Under the pieces are notes generated by a model that saw only the letters and a program-made list of their open reading frames with translations, was not told where the DNA came from and ran no database searches. DNA of 64,000 nt, taken from the NCBI GenBank assembly GCA_037127255.1, contig JBANSL010000002.1, positions 94,146,519 through 94,210,518 on the forward strand. Direction: 5' to 3'. The stretch's first letter is position 1, and the number at the start of each line of letters is the position of its first letter. Shown in pieces: positions 35,320-47,039 of this stretch. A program made the position numbers and the translations under genes. This DNA comes from Persicaria tinctoria (Eukaryota > Streptophyta > Magnoliopsida > Caryophyllales > Polygonaceae).

Positions 35320-38300
35320 TCATCTCCTCACCTTCTCCTTCTCGTCTTTCTCCTGTGAATTTTGCAGATTCATATATAAGGCATAAAATGAAGAAGAAAA
35401 TTTACAATGAAAAATAACAACAGAGATATACAGTGGGAGCAACACGTACATTGAGAGCCTCCTCCAGTGCATCGAGATCCTTTAACCACAAAGTTTGTGG
35501 GGTCGACGTCTTCATATCCGCAAGCTGTTGAGTAACATTATCCATTTCGGCATTCAACTCCTGTATTTTCTTTTCAGTAAACGACATGAAGGGCATGTAC
35601 AAGAGGTAGCCGTAGCCCGCCCCCTCCTGGCTGTTCACCACTGGCTCTTTAGCTCCATTAGTGTTTCCAGAGCTACTTTCATTTTCTTGAAAGGGAGCGT
35701 AGTTCAATTCCCGCAGCTTAGTTACCAATTCAGCATCTTTACAGTTCACAGTGCCAGCATTAACATCTTTGATAAACCGAACCTTGTTCTTCAGCTTTTG
35801 CTCTTCCTCCTCAAGACTGGAGACACAATATTTCTGCATAATAATAATAATAATAAAAAAAACGAAATAAAGCACAAAAGTTTTCTTCAAGAATGATAAA
35901 GCTTTGCTCCCAAATGAGAGCAAATGATAATAACCCACCTTCCTCTTCTCATACATCTCAAGCCTCGATTTATAGAAATCCTCGAGAACTGAAACAGACA
36001 ACAAATTTAAAGATTAGTAAATGACGTAGTGGAGTAAGAGGAGAGTAGCAGCACAAGCACGTCAACAAACAAAGCCATACTTTCTTCAGCATTTGAATAT
36101 TTCTTAATTTTGCCTGTTGCATCAAACAGATGCATGTTAGTTGTGCTGATTGAGGTAGTGAGCTTGAATTTCTCCAACAGTCCTTCTTGATTCGCTGGCA
36201 ACTTTTCTTGGTCTATGAAAACCTCAAATCGTGCAACTCTATCGGTGCTATAATTCCGAAAATTCTGCAGCCATGGTATTATATCCTATGTAAAATCACT
36301 TGAGAATTAAGCAGTAAAAAAACAAATATACCTTAATGGATCCCTCCTCTATTGCTGAATAAAGCACTAGCTTGTACTCATCTGTCCACTGATGCACCGG
36401 CAATTCAGTAATTATCCATCTGTTTTCATCCATCTTCTCAATTACCCCCTTAACTGTATAAGTTTGCGTTGTTGATTTCTTAATGCTTCCAACGAAACCT
36501 CTATAAAATGGATCCATTGGCGGCAATGTCTTATTGTTGTCAAGCATACCCCTAATCTTTGCAATGATATCTCTAGGATTGAAATTAGGGATAAATGAGC
36601 TCAAGCCTGTTCCAATTCCTTCACTTCCATTGACTAGCACCATTGGGATTACAGGGGCATACCTGAAATATTCAACAAAATTTTCAGCATGTTGAATTCC
36701 AGCTTCTCATTCTTAGGCACATGGCATATTAAAAGGTAGCAAAAGCAGTTAAACCAGGTCATAACATGTAGGTTCAACCGTTAGTCCATCTTCTTTTAGG
36801 TAATCGAGGACAGCATCATCCACCTTAGGAAAAAGAAACCTTGAAATGTTTTCAAGACAAGTGTTAAGGTACCATGGAGCTCCATAGTCCTTTCCACCCT
36901 GTAAAAACACGCAAAGTGAAGCATTCAGCTTAAATGTATAAAGTAGCGCAATTATAAAGCACGTATATTTAAACGATCTTGCCTGAAGTCGTGATCCGAA
37001 TTGACCAACAGGCGTGAAAAGATTAACATTGTTGCTCCCAACAAAGTTTTGCGCCATGCTTATAATTGTGTCGTACAAGTCTCCATCATGGTAGGCTGAC
37101 TTCTGAGCCACATAACCAGCAAATTGAGAAACTTCTGTTTCCTTAACAAGGTTGCCCTTGAAAGCAGCAAAGAGAACTTTTCTCTGACTGGGTTTGAACC
37201 CATCCATCACTGAAGGTATTGATCTTCGAAGATCTGCCCCATAAAAACAAATGTGTTCCTCTGAATTGAGTCCACTTTGAGGCTGCAAAATAAATTGACA
37301 TGTAAATGGCTGGATAACTCACCACAGATAGAAAACAAACGAACTAGACTGGATAACTCACCACACGCGCTTTAGCTGGGTCTCCTTTTGTTAAAATGAG
37401 GGTGCAGTTCTTGGAATTAGTCCCTCCAGCTTCAAACGCATCCTCCAGGTTGGGGATATCAGTAAGCTGCGGGATATCAGTAATCCGCAGCTTGGGGATA
37501 TCAGTAATCAGCCCATGACAGGAGTGTTTTTCTGAAGGTCCCTCATTTGCTTCAAACGCATCCTCCCGCTTTCTTTTATATCCGTCCGATTTCTGAAGGT
37601 CCCTCATTAGCTTAAAATCAGCCCATGATAGGCTTAAAGTCTTAACAACTGCATTATTAGACAAATCAGGCTTAAAGTCAAGTGATAACATAACCAGGTT
37701 ATACAGCTACCCATAGGAAGTTGGCAAGTGGAACCGAAACTTTCATGAGCAAACAAACCTTTCTTAAGGAAATTATCTGACAGTTCACAAGTGGAACCGA
37801 AACTATCTATAGGAGTGTTCAAGCTTTCTTTGGCTCGGGAATCAAAAGAAGGGTTGTCAATCAGAGCATTGACAAAAACCCATAGGTGAGTCTTAACTTC
37901 AGATGCCTTGATATTGGCACAATTAATAACCGACTCCAAGGCATGGTTGGTGATCTGATTTGTAATGTAATCGACATGAGCCCCACCTTTCACTGTAGAA
38001 ACTCCATTAACGAAGCTGACCTGAAAAATCAACCCACAGTACATCACATATTGTTTAGATCTAATTATCTATAGTTTTACATTAAAGAGCTGTAAATAAA
38101 TAAATAAATAAATAAATAATAAATTGCCTTGAGTTCAGGGCAGCGGTAACAGATACCTGCTGAAACTCGCCTTCGTAGGATATACAGACGCCAATGTCCC
38201 ATCTTTCGTTGGAGTACTTATGAATAATAGGGGGCTTCTCATCAGCAGATTGAAAGTACAAATCCATCATGTACTCGGAGAAAGAGCTCAATTCAAGCTC

Positions 38301-39190
38301 GTCGTTGAGCTTCTCATCAGCAGATTGAAAGTACAAATCCATGTACTCGGAGAAAGAGCTCAATTCAACAAGCTCGTCGTTGAGCTCGACTATCACACCC
38401 GATCGGCCGAGAATTCCAGCCAAATGTATAACCCTCTTCTTCATCAGAGCGACAACGTCTTCGTCTTCCAGGGTTTTCATATTGAACCTGGCTAGATCAG
38501 GCTTGAATGTCACTTTAGTCCAATTCTCGCCTGACTTGCACTCGGTGATCTCAGGTTTTGATTTACTTCTCATGTTTGCAGTGAAGACCTTCCAAATTAA
38601 ATCCATCACAAAATACAAATTACCTAAATCAGCCCTAATTTCCCTAATTTCAATTCAGACTTGAAATCAAAATACCTAAACCCTAATTTCCCTAATTTCA
38701 ATTCAGACTTGAAATCAATAGTTACCTGTTTGTACTTCCTCTTCCCGTCCGCGGTCTCGATAATGAACTCGGTGGAGAAGATGTTGGTAAGCTTGGCACC
38801 ATCTCCGTTACTCCCGCCGGTCGTCCTCTTAACGGAGTCGTCGAGGTTGCTACCGGTCCCAAGATGCCCAAAAAACAACTCCGGCAGATAGACTCCGTCT
38901 TGCTCGTTGACAGGAACACCGTTTCCGCTGTTGTATACACTAATCTCGTTCGTGGACGGGTTGATCCACACCTTCAGGGAGTCCATCTTCTGGTCTCTTT
39001 GACGGTTGTCAGCGGCATTGACGAGGATCTCGTCAAATATCCTGCACAGCCCAGGGACGTAGTTGATTTCTTGGTAAACCAGCTGATTCTTCTCCTTGTA
39101 AATCCATTCCTTACGACGTTTTTTGACCACGGATCCGATAAAGAGGCCCGGTCGGTTCAAGACTTGATCGACCTGCGAGAACTTGCACAT
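35320..39190 (-). pseudogene. DNA topoisomerase II-like gene, shortened and catalytically impaired
   Basis: Exons 5' to 3' are 38726-39190, 38157-38588, 37711-38020, 37362-37648, 36983-37282, about 36755-36898, 36332-36662, 36081-36285, 35939-35988, 35450-35833 and 35320-35352, about 980 codons against roughly 1,450-1,500 for plant TOP2. The GHKL ATPase (DEILVNAADN), transducer, cleavage core and coiled-coil parts are recognisable. The ATP-lid motif reads GGSNGDGAKL instead of GGRNGYGAKL. The TOPRIM start reads LTKGDPAKAR instead of LTEGDSAKAL, losing the catalytic Glu, and the rest of TOPRIM with its DxD is absent. The Arg before the active-site Tyr is Trp (APWYLNT). The C-terminal domain is missing. 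The intron after exon 5 has a GC donor, and the exon 6 to 7 junction is not in frame in any way I can find. Probably a pseudogene. Confidence 0.85.
38640..38716. repeat. Tandem duplication in intron 1 of the TOP2-like gene
   Basis: CCCTAATTTCCCTAATTTCA and TTCAGACTTGAAATCAA occur twice in tandem. Similar micro-duplications lie in exon 2 (38250-38370, two copies of TCAGCAGATTGAAAGTACAA with TACTCGGAGAAAGAGCTCAA) and exon 4 (37440-37560, repeated GGGATATCAGTAA). Confidence 0.85.
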
Positions 39191-40533
39191 CTTGTATGGT
39201 AGTTCGATGAGGGAGACACGGAGACGGTGTCTGGAAATCTTGGATGAATGGAGAGGGAAAGGCGGGAGAGCGAATTAGGGTTAGCTGAGTTATAACGAAT
39301 TTACAAAAATAAACCTTTATTTTTACTTAGATAGGGTTTGACTTTAATTGATAGATTTATCTTATACTTGGAGCCAAAGATATTACACGTTACCAAGCTT
39401 TGATACGGTACGTGAGTCACTCACCTTTTTTTCTCGAACTAAAGTTCATGATTTACCAAGTTGGGAATTCTGTCCACCGTAATTTGCTTTATTATTACGT
39501 TGTTCATGGCTAAAAATTAATTACTGCGCACTTGATTGATTCACGTACTTTTTGATTTATCATAATTTCATTGTTCATGCTCCTGATCAACTAATGTTAT
39601 AGTTCATTAATATTTTACCATGCCCTGATTTATATTTTATCATGCCCTTGATTCATCCTCATATTGTTCACGCCGAGGCGGAGCCGTTGACATCTCTTTC
39701 AAGCGGAGTTCCAACGTCAAGGGCTCAAGTGGCGATCAATTCATAGTCAGATCCTTGATCATCCGCACTCCTGTTTCCCCCCTCCGACGATGCCTCCAAG
39801 AACGAAGAAGCCGGCAGGAACGTACGCCTTAGCACGCCCCTTCAATTTTCGCCCCAAGATTTGGTTTTTACGATTCAAAAGGCCGAAGGCGAATGCTCGG
39901 GCGGCGGTGCACTCCAATGCAACGGCACCGGCGGAGAGCCTCCAGTAATTCGGGGGTGTGTGTTGTCAATCATAGTCGGGCTAATGTGTTGAAGGAATCA
40001 AATCACATTCGAGAATAGAGTATCTGATTGGTCAGCCCAACCAGCCGGTTGCAGGTCTGTTTGAAAAGGTGTCATAGTTGGAGAGATTTGCTGATTGTTG
40101 CCCAGAAACATACATCTCTGTGGTATCCATTTTTGCTGATGTGTTATTTATAGAATGTCCTATTTAAGATTTTTTGGAATCAAGTCCAATTTCTTTCTTA
40201 GAGTTTTAATGTTGCTTTTCTATTTGAGTTTGTGATTTTCAAACATTGGTTCCTGCTGGTGCACCTAAAACAAATCAATACATCTTTCAGTTAAACTCTT
40301 AAAAGTTGTGGATGCCCTTAACACTTGAAAACCTCCACTATTTTGACTTGTTGGTGGTGATATGTTATCTCTACTGGAGTCTATTAAGGTACAACAGTGT
40401 GAGTGTGATAGCCTAGAGGCAATCATTTCTTATACGCTCAAATTCAAACTGTTAAAATGTAAGTTGTAACAGCATTATGTTATGTGAAGCGGCTCAATGC
40501 TTCAACCAAAGTTTATACAACCAACAACACGAT
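39191..40533. other. Upstream of the TOP2-like gene, little recognised
   Basis: The first ~100 bases should hold the TOP2-like leader and promoter. A 53-codon plus-strand ORF (39790-39948, MPPRTKKPAGTYALARPFNF...) lies in a GC-richer patch; it is basic and has no recognised family, so it is recorded here only as a possibility. The rest is AT-rich with no assigned feature. Confidence 0.4.
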
Positions 40534-40604
40534 AGCTTATACGGGATTTGAACCCGTATCTTTGTGTTTGTACACAACGCTCTACCGATTTGAGCTAATA
40601 TGCT
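40534..40604 (-). tRNA. tRNA-like sequence D (probable pseudo-tRNA)
   Basis: Cloverleaf on the minus strand: acceptor AGCATAT/ATAAGCT (6 of 7 pairs), D-arm GCTC...GAGC, anticodon stem TTGTG/CACAA with a six-base loop TACAAA, and T-arm ACGGG-TTCAAAT-CCCGT. The T-stem differs from copies A-C (GTGGG/CCCAC) by two compensated base pairs. No regular anticodon can be read. Confidence 0.6.
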
Positions 40605-40926
40605 TCACAAAATAATAAAATAATAGTCAGATTTTTGCTGCTATCTTACTGAGATTTGACAACTATATCTTACTGAAATTTGACAACTACATGTGCAATT
40701 TAAAGTGCTAAAATATGAAACTCGGATACTTCCATGTAACTGTAAGGAAAGTTATAATTCATTTGCTTACTTCAACAATAAAAAAGCAGTCAGTTCCTAC
40801 TCAATCTAGATATATTACGAGGTGATTCTGCATCAGTCATGATTACATAAACTAAAAAAACAGCATCCACCTAAATCAATCATGACAGTCACAGGATAAC
40901 TGCAATAACTCTAAAGATAAGCATAC

Positions 40927-41517
40927 CATCTGGCCAAGACATCGGCAGGCATTTCATATCCATATCTGTGGCGGAACTCAGCTGCTTCATTCCTCGCCTG
41001 TTGAACCAAAGTCCTGGCATCAGCTGATCACACCAACCGAAACCAGTAAGCATATTATCTATAGCAAAATGCTTTAGAATCCCAACAGAACAAGAAGATT
41101 ATGTTTTGTGTAGATACAATTTCCATTAAAGGTATTAACTTTACATCAAATATACTGAAAAAATAAGATCTCAAGTGCTACAGATGTTATCAGATGACTA
41201 CCATATCATGAAACATAAAACCTTAACTTCAACTGGTGAAAGGTTATAAATAAATTAATAATAAAGTAGAATCAGTAGAAATCTTGAAAAGTGCATTTAT
41301 GAATCTTGACACAACTCCACATGGTCAATTTGAACTACTATTAGTTCAAACTCACAACTTGATTACTAAAACCCTAGCAGAAAGAGTCAAAATCTCAATT
41401 TCCTAAAGAAATTAATCACTATTGGAGAATCAAACCTGTCATGCCAGTAGCCAATAGCCCAAGGTACTTAGTAATTGGGAAAAGGTGCGTAACACTAGTT
41501 TGATCCAGAAGCTTGTC
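40927..41517 (-). pseudogene. Two-exon fragment of 20S proteasome subunit alpha type-6 (PAA)
   Basis: Exon 41436-41517 reads DKLLDQTSVTHLFPITKYLG then LLATGMT. Exon 40927-41023 reads [20 protein letters not shown] then [13 protein letters not shown]. Both match plant PAA1/PAA2, and the junction (ACA G|CT GAT) is in frame across a GT-AG intron. The N-terminal exons (start MSRGSGAG in the family) and the C-terminal exons are not found on either side, so this is an internal fragment. A separate leader-like region lies upstream at 42119-42440. No transposon ends could be tied to it. Confidence 0.85.
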
Positions 41518-42118
41518 CTGCACACCACAATATAACACAAAATACAGAAGCTAGACAATTGCTCAGAAATGCACGATCATCATTGAAAAAGAACATAAAT
41601 CCGCCTTATTTCAGCACAGAAAAACACAAATCTTAGAACTGAAATTTTCCTTATCAATCAAAATCTGCAAAACTCTTCATGAGTAAAAAAACCGGAGTAA
41701 ACAGTTGAAACTACATGCTAATTGAAACAAACATGACATTGGATCTTCAACCATCTTCAAACAAAATTTGTGCCTTTGGCGCAAGTTTTCTGTCATTCCA
41801 TTGCTGTAATCACTGGATTCAACTATATTTGATTCAGATACAGCAAAAATGATCATAAACATTCACAGATTCGAATGGAGACTTCAAAATTGTATCCAAT
41901 CACAAACATAAAACAACAAGGACAAGATTTAAGATTTCGTTCAACAATTGCAGCCATCACAAACAAAATCGATCGATTGATAAGGAAATCGAGCGACGTA
42001 GAATGAGGAACACAGAAAATCGATCTTCGAGGCAGAAAACGCACGAAAACAAGAGAAATTATTCAAATGCACATCAAATAAGCGAAGATTGTTTCGCTAC
42101 AAATCAGGCGAGGCGTAC

Positions 42119-42440
42119 ATACCAGGAACGGAAGCGATTGAGCACGAAGACACGAACAAAACCCTAAGACAGTGGAACAAGCAAAAAGACAGCAATCAGA
42201 ACAATGAACTTGACAGATCCACGAGAACGCGAACAACAATTACAGGGAGAGGGAGAGAGATTCGAACTTTGTTCGTCGGTGAGAGAGCAGCGCGAAGAGG
42301 AGAGAGAGAGAGAGAGAGAGAGCAGAGCGCGAAGGAGAGAGAACGTTGGAGAACAAAGCTGTATATTGCGGACATTTTACAAAACTGTACCAAAACGCGG
42401 GCATCTCGCAAAATAAGCCCATTGTAATGGCTATTTTGCA
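42119..42440 (-). other. Leader-like CT-rich region with possible splice donor
   Basis: On the minus strand a CTCTCTCT-rich stretch (42299-42321) is followed by TTAGGGTTTTG and then CCGTTCCTG|GTATGTACG near 42119, resembling a plant 5' UTR exon and donor. It has no start codon or coding match. It could be the leader of a chimeric transcript running into the PAA fragment; the position relative to a MULE-like terminal sequence (TTTTGCAAAATAGCC near 42430-42445) suggests mobile DNA. Confidence 0.35.
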
Positions 42441-43720
42441 AAATCCCCCTTTTATTAATTACGAAACCAGCCCAGAACTTTTTAATAATCGCAAATCGGC
42501 TCGTATATTTATATATTTATATACAATGGCCTAACACTTCCAAGGTTGCATACTTTGCCCTTGTGAATTATACGAACACATCCCTGAAGAGGTTGTGTAG
42601 CCATGAGTTACATGAACTCCCCGAAGATGATGTGTAGCCATACTTTGCACTTGATTGATTCACTCTTTGTCGTCAAGTGTATTTTGTAGTCTTAAGTCAA
42701 CTATTTTTTCCAGAAAATAGTTGACTTCGATCAACAATTTCAAAAAACTCGAATCATAAAAACCAGAAAATCAAGCCAACTATTTTTTCCAGTTTGATGG
42801 GTTGGTTACAAGTTGTGATTTTAGATAGGTTTAGGTAATACTGTTAAGTCATAAATCGAGTGTATTTTGTAGTCTTGGCTTTAAAGGACATAGATTGAAA
42901 AAAGAAAAAACTCATCTCAACATATCTTTCTTTTATTTATAAAATCAAGCCGGTATTAAAATACAATCAAACCGAAATTATGACTTAACAAATTAGCAAT
43001 AAAATTACAATTCTAATTCATGTTATCATATAATGCAATATTGTGTATTATAATTCAATATTTTCGTATAAAATTTTGCATTATATTATAGGTCATATTT
43101 GAGATTCAAAATAGACATCTATGTTCTATATACACATACTCAAACCGATGCATAATGTTCTACGTGTCGTGTTGTGATTGATTCTAAGGAAAAAAAATGT
43201 TAAACTAATATGTTGTTATAATTTATAGAAATTTATCATAAACCACAATATATCTATATATCTATTTTAGTTAACTGATAAAAACATATTTGATAAGTAT
43301 TATTATAATTTGGGTGGAAATAATTATTTACATCAAAATTAATTATTCAATAGCTATTATTTTATTTATATCTATATTATTTTATTTATTAGAATGAATT
43401 ATTTATATCTAAATTAATATTTATTTATATTTCACGCATACTTTGATCATTATTAGTTTAATTTTCATATTGTAATTTAAATTTATTATGTTTTGTCATA
43501 TTTTTAATAGATTTTTTTATAGATAATAGATGTAATTTTAGAATACCACGTTAAGTCGTTAACATATACTGTCAATATATTGTATGACATATGTGGTGCG
43601 TTGTATTTGATTATAGGAAAAAAATAATAATAAAATAATATATTATTATAGTTTATTGAATTTTATATAGATATAGGTATATATTACTTACAAAAAAAAA
43701 AAAAACCGTACCTATCTATG
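42441..43720. other. Intergenic DNA, partly duplicated elsewhere
   Basis: 42750-42960 is a second copy of 62020-62117 plus 62420-62500, without the MITE that interrupts the other copy. The rest is very AT-rich with no recognised feature. Confidence 0.6.
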
Positions 43721-43721
43721 A

Positions 43722-44080
43722 GCTGCATCTATTTCCTAATCCTAGTCTCAATCTCTTAATCAAGCGGAAAGAGGGAGACACAGCGGAGACCTTCGTTGTC
43801 GTTCGTTCTTCGCTTCTTTATTTTTTTTTTCAAAAATAAAAAAAAAAATAAAAATTGATGGCAAAAATAAAAATTTATTATAATCAAATCATTAATTTTT
43901 TTTCCAAATATTTATTAAAAACGATTCAAATAAGTCATAAGTGGGCGGGGTTTTGTTTGAACTGCATCTAATTCCAAACCCTAGAGGTCTCGATCTCTTA
44001 ATCACTTCTCTCTCAAGTGGAAGCAGGGAGAGACAGAGGAGATCTTCTTTGTCGTTCGTTCGTTCGTTCTTCGCTTCTTT
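43722..44080 (+). repeat. Duplicated leader region, two copies about 240 bp apart
   Basis: 43722-43825 and 43960-44085 share AGCTGCATCTA / AACTGCATCTA, ATCTCTTAATCA, AGAGGGAGACA-type purine runs and GTTCGTTCTTCGCTTCTTT. The second copy lies just upstream of the ATG at 44166, so the probable leader of that gene was tandemly duplicated. Confidence 0.7.
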
Positions 44081-44165
44081 TATCGGTTTGACGTTCCCGG
44101 AAAACGATAGGGCGTACTACTACGAATCCAACTCCGTTCTCTCTCTACTCTTCCAAGCCGTAGTC

Positions 44166-45064
44166 ATGGCGGTTACTAGATCAATGACTGGAGCAATTAA
44201 TAAATCCGAAACTAGGTAATTTTTATTCAATTCCATCGATCTTTAATTGATTTATATATGGGTGATGAGATATTCTTGTTTTGTGTTTGTTTAGGCTTAT
44301 TTCTAGATCGTTAATGGCTTGATAAGGGAACGAGATCTTCTTGTTAATGGAGCAACTAAGAAACTTGAAACTAGATAATTTTTATTCAATTCGATCAATC
44401 GATCTTTAATTGATTTACAAGTGAACGAGATGTTCTTGTTTTGGGTGGGTTTAAGTTTATTTTTAGATCGTTAATTGATTGCAAATTGGTGTTGTAGGGC
44501 TGAGGCTGTGAGAGCAATCCAAAAAACAACTGGTAGAGCAAGCAAAAAGGGTAAGAGTAAGAGAGGAAGAAAGAAACTAACCGCTGGTGAGAAAGAAAGC
44601 AGGAAAGCAAAGAGACAGGAGCACCGACAAATGTCGAATGGACGCACAGTCTTCCTGTAAGCTGCTTCATTATCCGTCTTGTTTTTCCTTTTCCTTTTCC
44701 GGCCTTTTTAGCTTCTGCATTGATTTTGTTTGTTTAATTACAGGGCAACTACGTTTCGGCAACAATATATGATCAAGAATCTCAAAGCCCCATTAAGTAA
44801 ATGGAATAAAAAAACTATATTATTATCACATTATCTATCATATCAATTTCAGTTTGCTAATTTTTTAACTTTTCCTTCAAGGGTGTTGATGCGTGGTATG
44901 GGGAGGGATTTGCAGAGTGGGACGCTATCAGTGATAGTGTAAGTATAAATCTGGCTCAAGTTTTCGATATCTAATATCAATTATTTACTATTTGATTGCT
45001 TGTCTTTCAGGCGAAACGTGAGTATATTGCCATAACGCTGCAGCCTTGGACATATGAGTCCAAA
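44166..45064 (+). pseudogene. Unidentified damaged multi-exon gene
   Basis: Exon 1, 44166-44215, reads MAVTRSMTGAINKSET. Exon 2, 44498-44656, is very basic (ASKKGKSKRGRKKLTAGEKE). Exon 3 is about 44744-44796, exon 4 about 44882-44939, and exon 5 about 45011-45064. Exons 3 to 5 read sensibly as GNYVSATIYDQESQSPIK, GVDAWYGEGFAEWDAISDS and AKREYIAITLQPWTYESK, but only if donors after exons 2 and 3 are shifted by one base. So either splice sites are mutated or the gene is dead. I do not recognise the family. The basic exon 2 suggests a nuclear protein, which is inference only. DUF639-derived sequence follows directly at 45112. Confidence 0.5.
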
Positions 45065-45111
45065 CGTGAGTATTTTGACAAATTTTCAGTCCAGTTGACA
45101 AATTGATGAAT

Positions 45112-46110
45112 CCTTCAAATATAATTCTTTTTTGGGGTTCATGTTTAAAACAGATACAGCATCTTATACATCATTTCAGCATACAGAGATTCAACTCAGA
45201 GAAATAGGATGAAAACTGTCATGGTAACAATGACTATGCATACCTGAGTATAATTATTGTGTATGCAAAACCAAGAAACGAAAAAAGTAAGAACTGGCTT
45301 CTCCCAACGCCTATGATTGTCAAAGTTCTGAGCAGCTGTGGTTATGGGGAGTAAAAGTTCCTGAAAAGGTAGTAAAATTTTGAGGTTTAACAAAAAGAGG
45401 GGTAATTGGATATGCTTGAACCTATAGGAGCATATCAGACCAAGAAGAAATGACACTAACCTTGAACAAGTCAATGTTGCTTAGCATGCCTTCCAATTTA
45501 GCAGAATCAATTGTTGTGGCCTGTGTTACCTCCACCAGCTCACATCTATATCAGCAAATCTTTGCTGCCTTTTCTATTAAAGAAGAATCAGCTACTACAA
45601 GATGTTTACTTACTACAAGATGTGTTGCAGCACATTGTCAAACTTCACTTTTATAAGCAAAATGATACCGCTTCAGTACGTAGTTAGGAAAAAAAACACC
45701 AGAAGATGGTGAACAACTGGAGATGTCTTGTTCATATTTTTGTATTTCTTTAGATGTTTTCACAGTGTTTAAAGACAAGAGCATGGTAAAACAGATCTAT
45801 TTCTTTTGTATTGGTTGGCCAGCAAGAATAAATAATAAAAATGGTTCATAGTCTTTACTACAAGTTAAATTTATAGAACTCGTTAGGATAAAAAAAAATA
45901 TACTCTCAAGAATACCACTCCCCCAATTGCTCAGCATTGACAGACCCATATTTAGCAGTTAACATATTGAGTAGTACAACCTTAAAGATGAGTTTAATAT
46001 ATTCTCTATATATAGACTACATCAAGATTTTATTAATGGTTGATGTGAATTTTGTGCATAATACTCTCTCTGAGTGAAAATGTGGATTTTCTGGAATCTG
46101 AAGGATTTAA
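45112..46110 (-). pseudogene. Scrambled fragments of the DUF639 gene
   Basis: 45241-45365 matches exon 9 of the gene at 9.2-15.9 kb (ELLLPIT and FDNHRRWEKPVLT are readable), and 45461-45640 matches the end of exon 8. 45112-45240 matches intron pieces near 9600, 9710 and 10240. 45645-45680 matches 12045-12080, and 45870-46110 matches 12110-12680. The order is broadly kept, but most coding sequence between the pieces is deleted. No ORF survives. Confidence 0.9.
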
Positions 46111-46395
46111 CAAGCTCCAACCTATGATCATGATGTCGAGAGAGCTTGATTAGATTATAAGTTATGTCTGATTTGCTAGAACAGAAATGATACTAAGCCT
46201 GTATAAACTTGTTTGTCAAAGAGAATGGTATTGCACTTGAAGGAAAAGAACATTGAATACATTCCGGTTTCTGCACCACTTCTTCTTTCTGCTCCACCAC
46301 CCGATGACCCCAGAAGGTTTAGATATAAAATGTAAATGAAAAATTGAAACATGTAGTCAAAAATAGAGATTGATGATTCAATTGAATAGATTATA

Positions 46396-46551
46396 CTACC
46401 TCCGTTCAAAAATAGAGATTGATGATTCAATTGAAAGTCAAAAAGTCAAATATTAACAATTCTCATATTCCAATGTCTAGAAAACCTAAAATGACTTATA
46501 TTTTCAAACAAAAATCTAAGCCTAAAAAAACTTATATTTTTTAACGGGTAG
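46396..46551. mobile_element. Decayed mariner-like MITE
   Basis: The left end CTACCTCCGTTCAAAAATAG is preceded by TA, and the right end CGGGTAG is followed by TA. The terminal inversion is partial. A short direct repeat of AAAAATAGAGATTGATGATTC overlaps it. Weak call. Confidence 0.4.
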
Positions 46552-46702
46552 TATTATCTAAGATTTTTTTAAATAAAATAAAGTGTTTTATCAAAAAAAA
46601 ATTCTGTTATGTAAGATGTTTTCAAAAACAACATTTTTTTATAAGATAAATTTTGTAATTGGAGTAAATTTATAATCAAATAAATGCTCATGTCATGACT
46701 TT

Positions 46703-47013
46703 CGTGACTCGTAGCCCCGTTCATTGGGTGTTCTACACCGGGAGAAATGCTCATGTCATGACTTTCGAGGTCAGTGCTGTTCTTGGCGATATGAACTGGC
46801 AAGCCCCGTCTTACTGCTTTGATCGGAGCTCCAATGGCGGAAATCAGGTTAGTGATATTGATTCCGTTAGGTCTTGGCGAGGACGAGTTGACTCCATTTG
46901 AAGCTTGATCATGTCGTTTGAAATTGAATTGCAATTCCAGCTTTGCTTGTGTTAGCTGTAAATTTGTAATGGATTGAATTTTGCTGACAAGATTGCTTTG
47001 CAATAAGTAATCA
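46703..47013 (+). pseudogene. 3' fragment of the At4g14100-like gene
   Basis: Near-identical to 61139-61462 and including the end of the coding sequence (CCGTTCATTGGGTGTTCTAC, ending at SWRGRVDSI stop) and the 3' UTR. The 5' two thirds of the gene are absent. A small duplicated piece (AATGCTCATGTCATGACTTT) precedes it. Confidence 0.93.
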
Positions 47014-47039
47014 ATGGTGATTTTGAGTCTTTGAAGAAT

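Noticed and set aside
39790..39948. 53-codon basic ORF
   Set aside because: No family, no splice context and no homologue I recognise; too short to claim as a gene.
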